Below, piece after piece: positions 1-5,361 of a stretch of 5,361 nt of DNA (the first letter of the stretch is position 1; each line of letters opens with the position of its first letter). The DNA is from Deltaproteobacteria bacterium. GTDB taxonomy: Bacteria; Desulfobacterota; Desulfobacteria; Desulfobacterales; JAFDCJ01. The DNA is taken from contig JAJRVC010000555.1 in assembly GCA_024277475.1 (NCBI GenBank), positions 1-5,361 of the forward strand, written 5' to 3'. The translations under genes and the position numbers were made by a program. The notes below the pieces were generated by a model, which was not told where the DNA came from, ran no database searches, and was given only the letters and a program-made list of their open reading frames with translations.

Positions 1-3000
1 CAATGGTCACGAAGGCCATCCAATCCCCTTTTTTGGCTTTTATGTGTTTGGTGCTCCGAACGAGTCCCCCGATGCGTATAACACCCCCGTCTTTAAGGTC
101 CCTGATGGATATGGCATTGGCGTTGGTGAATTTATCCAAAACCTCTTCATAACGCGTCAGGGGATGACCGGACAGATAGAATCCAATGGTTTCCTTCTCA
201 AAAGCCAAAAACTGCTTCCCATCCCATTCTTCAATTTCCGGCAGAGTGGGGGCGTTGATGCCGGGTTGATTATCTGCCAGGTCAAACAGGCCCATTTGAG
301 GATCGGAGCGCTCTTTCTGAACCCGCTGACCATATTCAAGCGCACTTTCAAGCGCAGTTATCATCTGGGATCGTTTTGCACCGGTGCTGTCGAAGGCACC
401 GCCTTTGATCAGGCTTTCAATCACGCGCTTGTTGACTTTTTTTAAATCAACCCGTTCGCAGAAATCAAACAGCGATTCAAATGGCTGATCCGTGCGACTG
501 GCGATGATGGATTCAATGGCGCTTTCACCGACATTTTTTACGGCCACCAGACCAAAGCGGATCCGGGAGCCATCGACCGTAAACTCTATGTCACTTGTAT
601 TGATATCCGGCGGCAGGATCGGGATATCGTGTTGGCGGCATTCGGCAATAAATTTTACCACCCCATCGGTGGAATGCATCTCACTGGTCAACAGGGATGC
701 CATAATTTCCACCGGAAAATGGGCTTTTAAAAAGGCTGTCTGGTAAGCAATCAGAGCATACGCGGCACTGTGAGATTTGTTGAATCCGTATCCGCCGAAT
801 TTTTCGATCAGGTCGAACAGCTTTTTGGCTTTTTGCGGTGGAATTTTGTTCGCTACCGCCCCCTCTACGAAGCGCTGGCGGTGCCGTGCCAGGATTTCGA
901 CAATTTTCTTGCCCATGGCTTTGCGCAGGTCATCGGCCTCCGCCATGGAATAGTTGGCCAGATCGGCGGCAATCTTCATGACCTGTTCCTGATAAACGAT
1001 CACCCCATAGGTTTCCCTAAGGATAGGTTCGAGCTCAGGCACCATGTATTCCACCGCTTTTTTACCGTGTTTGCGCGCCACGTAGTCATCAATCATACCG
1101 CTTTCCATCGGACCGGGGCGATACAGGGCCACCAGTGCAATGATGTCATCAAAGCACTCCGGTCTTAACTTCACAAGCAGATCTTTCATACCCGAGCTTT
1201 CAAGCTGAAAGACACCGGTGGTGTCGCCGGCTGCCAGAAGGCGGTAGGTGGCGGCGTCGGTCAATTCGATTGTTTCCAGTTCCGGCGGTGTTTTCCCCTG
1301 CCGGGAGATCAGTCCGAGGGTTTTGGCAATCACCGTCAGGTTGCGTAATCCGAGAAAATCAAATTTTACCAGACCGATCTTTTCGACGATCTTCATGTCG
1401 AACTGGGTCACTACCTCCCCTTTTTTACCTTTATAAAGCGGAAGATAATCGATCAAAGGTCTATCGGCGATGACAACCCCGGCGGCATGGGTGGAAGCGT
1501 GCCGCGGAAGGCCCTCGAGCACTCGACAGATCCGTATCAGTTCGGCCACCTTGGGATCTTTCTCGACCAGCTCCATCAGGCGGGGCTCCTGTTTGAGGGC
1601 ATCATCGAGGCTGATATTCAATACATCCGGCACCATTTTGGCGATGGTGTCCACTTCTCGCAGGGGGATGTCCAGGGCGCGGCCGACATCGCGAATGACC
1701 GCCCGGGTTTTGAGTTTTCCGAAGGTAATGATCTGGGCGACATAATCGCCGCCGCCGTATTTATCGACCACATATTTATAGATCTCTTCCCGGCCGTCTA
1801 TGCAAAAATCGACATCGATGTCCGGCATGCTCTTGCGGGCCGGATTGAGAAAGCGTTCAAAAATCAGACCATGGAAAATGGGATCCAGATCGGTGATCCC
1901 CAGACTGTAGGCCACCAGGCTGCCGGCGGCCGACCCCCTGCCGGGTCCCACCGGCACGCCGGACTCTTTGGCATGGCGAATGAAGTCGGCAACAATCAAA
2001 AAGTAGCCCGAAAATCCCATTTCTTTAATGACCGAAATTTCGTAATCGAGCCGGTCGTGATAAACTGTTTCATTAAATTTCGGGTTCAGGTTTTTTACCC
2101 GTTCGAGAATGCTCACAAATCCGAGCCGCACTTTTTGTTCAAAGAGTTCGTCCGCAGTCTGCTCGGAACCGGTATCAAACTTCGGAAAATGATAGGTTTT
2201 AAAATCGAATTCCAAATTGCAGCGCCGGGCAAGGTCGACGGTATTGCTGATGGCATCCGGGTAGCTGTTAAATGAGGCGACCATCTCCTCTTTTGATTTA
2301 AAATAAAGCTGATCGGTTCTAAACCGCAACCGGTTGGTGTCGTGAATGGTTTTGCCGGTTTGAATGCACAGTAATACGTCATGGGCGCGCACATCATCCC
2401 TGTCCAGGTAATGGCAGTCATTGCTGGCCACCAGCGGAATCGACAGCCTTTGGCTCATATCCAGCAAGGCTTCGTTGACACGGTCCTGGATCTCGATACC
2501 GTTATTTTGCACCTCCAGATAAAAGCGGTTTTCCCCGAAAATTTTCTGGTACTCTTGTGCGGCCGCATCCGCAACCTCCATTTTGCTATCCTGGATCCGC
2601 CTTGGAATCTCGCCGTGCAGACAGGCGGTCATGGCAATCAGCCCCTTGTTGTTTTCTCTGAGAATCTGTTTGTCGATACGGGGTTTGTAGTAAAAACCTT
2701 CAAGCTGGGCAGCGGAGGCTAATTTGCACAGGTTGCGATAACCTTCCTGATTTTCAGCCAGGAGAATTAAATGGCAAAGATCCCGGTTGTCTATCGGTGT
2801 TTTGTCGAATCGGCTTCTGGGGGCGACATAAATTTCGATGCCGATAACGGGTTTGATGCCGGCTTTGGTCGCTTTTTCATAAAACTCGACGGCGCCGAAC
2901 ATGGTGCCGTGATCGGTAGTAGCCACCGAATGCATGCCGAACTGGGCGGCGCGTTTTAAGAGATCGTCGATGCGGATGGCACCATCCAACAGACTGTACT

Positions 3001-3049
3001 GGGTATGAACGTGGAGATGAACGAAATCGGGGATGTCTGAAGTTGTCAT
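1..3049 (-). CDS. dnaE: DNA polymerase III subunit alpha (DnaE), 3' end cut by window edge
   Basis: Catalytic subunit of the replicative polymerase; it extends primers at the fork as part of the Pol III holoenzyme. The frame is open from the ATG at 3049 to the window edge: 1016 codons of a family usually near 1150-1170, so about 130-150 C-terminal residues are missing. Visible in order: a PHP domain (FVHLHVHT at 9-16, TDHG at 45-48, SNDCHY at 209-214); the polymerase core with GPGRGSAAGS at 368-377, catalytic MPDIDVDF (D412, D414), RHASTHAAG at 516-524 and KFDFLGL with D564; YRPGPM at 643-648; GYGFNKSHS at 753-761; a helix-hairpin-helix region around 870-890; a beta-clamp motif QMGLF at 918-922; and the start of the OB fold from about 985. 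PHP metal ligands appear intact (H13, H15, D22, H47, E72, H93, C143, D211, H213), unlike E. coli DnaE. The start fits the usual DnaE N-terminus. Identity is firm. Confidence 0.97.
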   Translation of the reverse strand, partial: MTTSDIPDFVHLHVHTQYSLLDGAIRIDDLLKRAAQFGMHSVATTDHGTMFGAVEFYEKATKAGIKPVIGIEIYVAPRSRFDKTPIDNRDLCHLILLAENQEGYRNLCKLASAAQLEGFYYKPRIDKQILRENNKGLIAMTACLHGEIPRRIQDSKMEVADAAAQEYQKIFGENRFYLEVQNNGIEIQDRVNEALLDMSQRLSIPLVASNDCHYLDRDDVRAHDVLLCIQTGKTIHDTNRLRFRTDQLYFKSKEEMVASFNSYPDAISNTVDLARRCNLEFDFKTYHFPKFDTGSEQTADELFEQKVRLGFVSILERVKNLNPKFNETVYHDRLDYEISVIKEMGFSGYFLIVADFIRHAKESGVPVGPGRGSAAGSLVAYSLGITDLDPIFHGLIFERFLNPARKSMPDIDVDFCIDGREEIYKYVVDKYGGGDYVAQIITFGKLKTRAVIRDVGRALDIPLREVDTIAKMVPDVLNISLDDALKQEPRLMELVEKDPKVAELIRICRVLEGLPRHASTHAAGVVIADRPLIDYLPLYKGKKGEVVTQFDMKIVEKIGLVKFDFLGLRNLTVIAKTLGLISRQGKTPPELETIELTDAATYRLLAAGDTTGVFQLESSGMKDLLVKLRPECFDDIIALVALYRPGPMESGMIDDYVARKHGKKAVEYMVPELEPILRETYGVIVYQEQVMKIAADLANYSMAEADDLRKAMGKKIVEILARHRQRFVEGAVANKIPPQKAKKLFDLIEKFGGYGFNKSHSAAYALIAYQTAFLKAHFPVEIMASLLTSEMHSTDGVVKFIAECRQHDIPILPPDINTSDIEFTVDGSRIRFGLVAVKNVGESAIESIIASRTDQPFESLFDFCERVDLKKVNKRVIESLIKGGAFDSTGAKRSQMITALESALEYGQRVQKERSDPQMGLFDLADNQPGINAPTLPEIEEWDGKQFLAFEKETIGFYLSGHPLTRYEEVLDKFTNANAISIRDLKDGGVIRIGGLVRSTKHIKAKKGDWMAFVTI

Positions 3050-3060
3050 GGAGATGGGTA

Positions 3061-3067
3061 CCTTCTT
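3061..3067 (-). promoter_or_regulatory. Probable ribosome binding site of dnaE
   Basis: Read on the minus strand the sequence is AAGAAGG, ending 11 nt before the ATG at 3049. The spacing is slightly long and the match is moderate. No other ATG nearby gives a better fit to the DnaE N-terminus, so this site supports the chosen start. Confidence 0.5.
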
Positions 3068-3072
3068 GTATT

Positions 3073-3101
3073 ATTATATTGTAAGTTGTAAGTGGTGTGT
3101 T
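3073..3101 (-). promoter_or_regulatory. Candidate sigma-70-type promoter of dnaE
   Basis: A perfect TATAAT lies at 3078-3073 on the minus strand. With a 17-bp spacer the -35 position (3101-3096) reads AACACA, which keeps only the ACA half of TTGACA. Transcription would begin near 3066, giving a very short leader of about 17 nt that still contains the ribosome binding site. The spacer and -35 are made entirely of heptad repeat units. The -10 is clear but the -35 is poor, and chance occurrence in this AT-rich stretch is possible. Confidence 0.35.
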
Positions 3102-3162
3102 GTGCGTTGTATGTTGTAAGTGGTGGGTTGTATGTTGTATGTTGTGAGTTACGGGTTATGGT
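3079..3162 (+). repeat. Heptad tandem array A, 12 units, T/G-rich
   Basis: Twelve consecutive 7-bp units with no slip in phase, consensus TTGTNNG. Units include TTGTAAG (three times), TTGTATG (three times), TTGTGCG, TTGTGAG, TGGTGTG, TGGTGGG, and the decayed TTACGGG and TTATGGT at the right end. Position 1 is T in all 12 units and position 7 is G in 11; positions 5 and 6 vary most. The array directly abuts the putative dnaE -10 box at 3073-3078. It cannot be a sensible coding region, because a 7-bp period passes through all frames. Confidence 0.9.
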
Positions 3163-3183
3163 TAGGATCGTTTTGTTCGTCCC

Positions 3184-3212
3184 GGTTAAACAAAAAACAA
3201 ACAGGTTTAACC
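3184..3212. repeat. Inverted repeat, 8-bp perfect stem with 13-nt loop
   Basis: GGTTAAAC at 3184-3191 is the exact complement of GTTTAACC at 3205-3212, with an A-rich 13-nt loop between. Neither strand has a T run after the stem, so it does not look like an intrinsic terminator. It sits about 135 bp upstream of dnaE and could be an operator or half of a dispersed palindromic element. Confidence 0.5.
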
Positions 3213-3246
3213 CCGATGAAATAAGTGCAACAAAGATTTCATTGGG
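3212..3246 (+). repeat. Inverted repeat, 11-bp stem with 13-nt loop
   Basis: CCCGATGAAAT at 3212-3222 pairs with ATTTCATTGGG at 3236-3246. Ten pairs are Watson-Crick, plus one G-U pair (3215 with 3243) that forms only in RNA of the plus strand. The loop is again 13 nt. It shares base 3212 with the preceding stem-loop, so the two form a compact 63-bp double-hairpin unit. Function unknown; probably a dispersed intergenic palindrome. Confidence 0.5.
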
Positions 3247-3321
3247 CACGCGGGATAAATTTAGATGGTTAAGTTCGTTAGGAACGTTTGGATGGTAATA
3301 TTAGCTCAAAGCTTAAAAACA

Positions 3322-3345
3322 TTTTTCACCACAGAGGCACAGAGG
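3322..3345 (+). repeat. CACAGAGG doublet, probable dispersed intergenic repeat
   Basis: After a short T run and CACCA comes CACAGAGG twice in direct tandem (3330-3337 and 3338-3345). From memory this 'CACCACAGAGGCACAGAGG' type of sequence recurs between genes in many Desulfobacterota and other environmental genomes, where it is often mis-annotated as short proteins containing FTTEAQR or HHRGTE. Both peptides appear here in two overlapping plus-strand frames. No function is known to me. Confidence 0.6.
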
Positions 3346-3353
3346 TATTTTTT

Positions 3354-3465
3354 CTTCATCCTCCCTCTTCCATCGTCCCTCACCCTTCGTCCATCACCCA
3401 TCTTCCCTCTGTTCCCGATCTCCGACTTTCCCACCTTCCCCACACACCACACACCACACGCAACC
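3354..3465 (-). repeat. Heptad tandem array B, 16 units, G/A-rich on minus strand
   Basis: Sixteen 7-bp units run in phase. On the plus strand the first 11 units (3354-3430) all end in C; the first eight follow roughly NYCCMTC, for example TTCCATC, GTCCCTC, ACCCATC. On the minus strand these read as G-first units such as GAGGGAC and GATGGAC. Units nearer guaB change character: CACCACA occurs twice exactly (3445-3458), followed by CGCAACC. The array stops at 3465, two bases from the guaB stop codon (3468-3470), so any guaB transcript would carry it as its 3' trailer. The right half is more diverged and periodicity there is weaker. Confidence 0.75.
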
Positions 3466-3467
3466 CA

Positions 3468-4931
3468 TTAGTCCAACCGATAATTCGGTGCTTCTTTGGT
3501 AATGATGACATCATGGACGTGGCTTTCGCGCATGCCGGCGGCACTGACCCTTACAAAACGGGCCTTTTCCCTGAGTTCATCCAGTGTCCGGCAGCCGCAG
3601 TATCCCATACCGGCTTTCAGGCCGCCGATGAGCTGGAAAATGTTGGCCGAAAGGGAGCCCCGGTAAGGCACACGGCCGACGATACCCTCTGGAACCAGTT
3701 TGTCATCTTCAGCTTGCTCACTTTGATAATAACGGTCTTTACTGCCCTTTTTCATGGCTTCGACCGAGCCCATGCCCCGATACATTTTGTAGCTGCGGCC
3801 TTGAAAGAAGACCACCTCCCCCGGACTCTCTTCGGTTCCGGCTAAAAGTCCGCCCACCATGATACAATGGGCACCGGCTCCGATGGCTTTGGTGATATCG
3901 CCGGAAAATCTGATTCCGCCGTCGGCTATCAGGGGAACACCGGTTTTAGCTGTGATGGGCCGGCAATTTGTGATGGCGGTCCACTGGGGTATTCCGATGC
4001 CGGCAACAATTCGGGTGGTGCAAATGGAGCCGCCTCCGATACCGATCTTCACCCCGTCAACCCCTGCATTGATGAGTTCTTCGGCCCCTTTGGCCGTGCC
4101 CACATTACCGGCGATCAACTCAAAATCGTCAAACGTACTCTTTAAGGCTTTAACGGCATTGATGACATTTATCGAATGGCCGTGAGAGGTATCAATCACG
4201 ATTGCATCCGCTCCGGCGTTTAGCAGCGCTTCGGCACGCTCGGTCATGTCCGGCCCGACTCCCACAGCGGCACCGGCCCGCAACCGCCCCAGGGAATCCT
4301 TGCACGCATTGGGGTATTTTTTGATTTTTTCAATATCCTTTGTGGTGATCAAACCCGTCAGGTGGCCCTCTTTGTCCACCACCAGCAGCTTTTCAATGCG
4401 GTGTTTGTGCAGCAGCTTTTTCGAATCTTCCAGAGAAATGCCTTCGGAGACGGTTATCAGATTGTCTTTGGTCATCACCTCCGAGATTGTTTTTTCCAGA
4501 TTGGTTTCAAAGCGCAGGTCCCGGTTTGTTACGATCCCAACGAGTTGATCACCTCGGGTCACGGGAACACCGGAGATTCGATACTTTTCCATCAAACTAA
4601 GAACGGCACCCAATTTTTGTTCGGGATGGATGGTAACCGGATCAACAATCATTCCGCTTTCGGATTTTTTAACTTTATCCACCTCGATGGACTGGCTCTG
4701 GATACTCATATTGCGGTGGATGAAGCCCATACCGCCTTCCCTGGCCATGGTAATGGCTGCATCCGCCTCGGTAACGGTGTCCATGGCGGCAGTGACAATC
4801 GGGATATTGAGGGTTATGTTTCTGGTTAAATGGGTACTGACATTGACGTCTTTCGGCAGTACATCAGAATAATTGGGGATCAGCAGGACGTCATCAAACG
4901 AAAAAGCTTCTTCAAGCGGAATTTTAGCCAT
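3468..4931 (-). CDS. guaB: Inosine-5'-monophosphate dehydrogenase
   Basis: Cytoplasmic enzyme that oxidises IMP to XMP with NAD+, the first committed step of de novo guanine nucleotide synthesis. The 487-residue length is normal for bacterial IMPDH. The N-terminus [19 protein letters not shown] is the family start, followed by the TAAMDTVTE strand at 47-55. Two CBS domains are inserted in the barrel at about 94-150 and 153-205, the usual allosteric nucleotide-binding module. Next come DTSHGHS at 247-253, AGNVGTA at 274-280, the catalytic loop [12 protein letters not shown] at 295-306 with Cys304, [11 protein letters not shown] at 335-345, [14 protein letters not shown] at 359-372, and the flap region GRVPYRG at 419-425. 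The stop is TAA. Oddities: G300 replaces the usual proline before GS of the loop, and W317 with NCRP at 322-325 departs from the typical helix, without indels. All key residues remain, so it should be active. dnaE follows 418 bp downstream on the same strand. Confidence 0.97.
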   Translation of the reverse strand: MAKIPLEEAFSFDDVLLIPNYSDVLPKDVNVSTHLTRNITLNIPIVTAAMDTVTEADAAITMAREGGMGFIHRNMSIQSQSIEVDKVKKSESGMIVDPVTIHPEQKLGAVLSLMEKYRISGVPVTRGDQLVGIVTNRDLRFETNLEKTISEVMTKDNLITVSEGISLEDSKKLLHKHRIEKLLVVDKEGHLTGLITTKDIEKIKKYPNACKDSLGRLRAGAAVGVGPDMTERAEALLNAGADAIVIDTSHGHSINVINAVKALKSTFDDFELIAGNVGTAKGAEELINAGVDGVKIGIGGGSICTTRIVAGIGIPQWTAITNCRPITAKTGVPLIADGGIRFSGDITKAIGAGAHCIMVGGLLAGTEESPGEVVFFQGRSYKMYRGMGSVEAMKKGSKDRYYQSEQAEDDKLVPEGIVGRVPYRGSLSANIFQLIGGLKAGMGYCGCRTLDELREKARFVRVSAAGMRESHVHDVIITKEAPNYRLD

Positions 4932-4936
4932 TGGAA

Positions 4937-4943
4937 TCCTCTC
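4937..4943 (-). promoter_or_regulatory. Ribosome binding site of guaB
   Basis: On the minus strand GAGAGGA lies 5 nt before the ATG at 4931. This is a good Shine-Dalgarno match at normal spacing and supports the [10 protein letters not shown] start. Confidence 0.7.
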
Positions 4944-5000
4944 TAAAGTCTTAACCCGGACATGCGGGAATTGAATATTGAAACTGAAAACTTCTGGCTT

Positions 5001-5029
5001 CGAATAGCAAATGGTTGCGCTTTTGGCAA
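5001..5029 (-). promoter_or_regulatory. Weak candidate promoter of guaB
   Basis: TTGCCA at 5029-5024 (five of six to TTGACA) is followed after exactly 17 bp by TATTCG at 5006-5001, which matches TATAAT at only the first three bases. It would give a leader of about 60 nt. The -35 is good and the -10 poor. I see no purine-riboswitch-like or other structured leader between here and the start codon. Confidence 0.2.
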
Positions 5030-5051
5030 TCTTTAATTGTGATCTTGTTAG

Positions 5052-5215
5052 GGGTTCTGGGTTCAGGGTTCTGGGTTCTGGGTTCGGGGTTCTGGGTTGT
5101 GGGTTCGGGGTTCAGGGTTGTGGGTTCAGGGTTCTGGGTTCGGGGGTTCGGGGTTCAGGGTTCGGGGTTGTGGGTTCAGGGGTTGTGGGTTGTGGGTTCA
5201 GAGGTTCTGGGTTCA
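5052..5215 (+). repeat. Heptad tandem array C, 23 units of GGGTTCN
   Basis: Twenty-three 7-bp units plus three single inserted G bases (5143, 5179, 5201) account for all 164 bp. Positions 1-5 are GGGTT in 22 units; unit 22 (5202-5208) starts AGG. Only four endings occur: CA (7 units), CT (6), CG (5) and GT (5). On the plus strand GGG tracts recur every 7 bp with 4-nt loops, which meets the usual G-quadruplex motif; the minus strand is C-rich. The array lies about 120 bp upstream of the guaB start and 34 bp before the intron-like sequence. Reading frames here encode only 7-residue repeats such as GSGFRVL and are not genes. Confidence 0.95.
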
Positions 5216-5249
5216 GCACCGCTGCCGGCTGCCGAAACGGCCAGTCTGA

Positions 5250-5361
5250 GTGCGCCAAGCAAGCTTGGCGCTTCTTATGGAGTGAAAGTCTCCATCGGGT
5301 AAGGTTTAGCCAGCCACCCGTACCGAGTGTTGCGTGATTGGGAAGGATAGGCATAGCGTCG
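5250..5361 (+). mobile_element. 5' end of a group II intron (retroelement), cut by window edge
   Basis: The sequence opens with GTGCGCC, matching the 5' boundary consensus (GUGYG) of bacterial group II introns. It continues with features typical of domain I: a perfect 8-bp stem GCGCCAAG/CTTGGCGC (5252-5259 with 5264-5271); a second hairpin ATGGAG/CTCCAT (5277-5282 with 5290-5295) whose loop holds the familiar GTGAAAGTC; and CGGGT/ACCCG (5296-5300 with 5316-5320) enclosing GTTTAGCCAGCC. The next stretch, CCGAGTGTTGCGTG at 5323-5336, is also of the kind seen in such introns. Only 112 nt are present; the rest of the ribozyme and any maturase/reverse transcriptase gene would lie to the right on the plus strand. 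The assignment rests on recalled sequence style, not on a covariance-model search. Confidence 0.7.

Larger units (their letters stand above)
3050..3467. other. guaB-dnaE intergenic region, 418 bp, no gene
   Basis: No protein or RNA gene is supported here. About 255 of 418 bp belong to the repeats listed separately: array A, the double stem-loop, the CACAGAGG doublet and array B. The remaining stretch 3247-3321 is AT-rich and holds nothing I recognise apart from a tiny GTTC/GAAC hairpin near 3273-3285. No intrinsic terminator for guaB (GC stem plus T run on the minus strand) is visible, so how guaB transcription ends is unclear. Confidence 0.8.
4932..5249. other. guaB upstream region, 318 bp, no gene
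   Basis: Contains the guaB ribosome binding site, a weak promoter candidate, array C (over half of the length) and a 34-bp segment (5216-5249) before the intron boundary. That segment is GC-rich and holds a small hairpin, GCCG-AAA-CGGC at 5231-5241. A four-pair CCCG/CGGG hairpin at 4955-4968 lies in the guaB leader. No protein gene is supported. Confidence 0.75.

Noticed and set aside
1487..2275. 262-residue open frame on the plus strand
   Set aside because: It is antisense to the conserved polymerase core of dnaE, has no recognisable motif, and its openness is explained by the codon bias of the opposite strand.
3184..3212. Intrinsic terminator for guaB
   Set aside because: The stem is AT-rich and there is no T run after it on either strand.
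3046..3298. Short frames on both strands (67-68 residues) over array A and the double stem-loop
   Set aside because: They consist of translated repeats and palindromes, overlap the dnaE start or its promoter, and lack any domain.
3288..3845. 185-residue plus-strand frame crossing into guaB
   Set aside because: It starts in the CACAGAGG repeat, passes array B, and then is antisense to the 3' end of guaB; no sign of selection as protein.
4932..5051. Purine or other riboswitch in the guaB leader
   Set aside because: Only a four-pair hairpin at 4955-4968 is visible; no conserved aptamer core could be found.
3079..5215. CRISPR array
   Set aside because: Units are 7 bp and contiguous, with no 20-40 bp repeats separated by unique spacers and no cas genes.
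5011..5337. Plus-strand open frames of 95-108 residues and a minus-strand frame of 80 residues over array C
   Set aside because: They translate the heptad repeat into monotonous 7-residue repeats and run into the intron-like sequence; a 7-bp period keeps all frames open when units lack stops.

Overview
The window reads as a piece of chromosome from a Gram-negative bacterium. The best guess is a member of the Desulfobacterota (deltaproteobacteria) or a metagenome bin close to them. This rests on the style of DnaE and IMP dehydrogenase and on the dispersed intergenic repeats, and no marker in the window settles it. Both protein genes lie on the minus strand. The plus strand carries no convincing protein gene, and the long plus-strand reading frames are antisense shadows of the two genes or translations of repeats.

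Layout from left to right. Positions 1-3049 hold dnaE, the replicative DNA polymerase III alpha subunit, running leftward and cut by the window edge after about 1016 codons. Positions 3050-3467 are a 418-bp gap with no gene but full of repeats: a 12-unit heptad array, two adjacent stem-loops, a CACAGAGG doublet and a 16-unit heptad array that reaches the guaB stop codon. Positions 3468-4931 hold a complete guaB (IMP dehydrogenase, 487 residues), also leftward. Positions 4932-5249 are the guaB upstream region, with a ribosome binding site, a weak candidate promoter and a 23-unit array of GGGTTCN heptads. From 5250 to the right edge the sequence matches the 5' end of a group II intron on the plus strand, pointing away from guaB.

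guaB makes the committed intermediate of guanine nucleotide synthesis and dnaE uses the resulting dGTP. They are co-oriented, but the 418-bp repeat-filled gap and a possible dnaE -10 box suggest separate promoters rather than a tight operon.

The most unusual content is intergenic. Three different degenerate tandem arrays, all with an exact 7-bp period and all G-rich on one strand, lie within 2.2 kb. Each is close to a gene-control point: touching the putative dnaE -10 box, 2 bp after the guaB stop codon, and about 120 bp upstream of the guaB start. Their form resembles the heptanucleotide STRR repeats described in cyanobacteria, but the sequences differ. The third array has the spacing expected of a strong G-quadruplex former.
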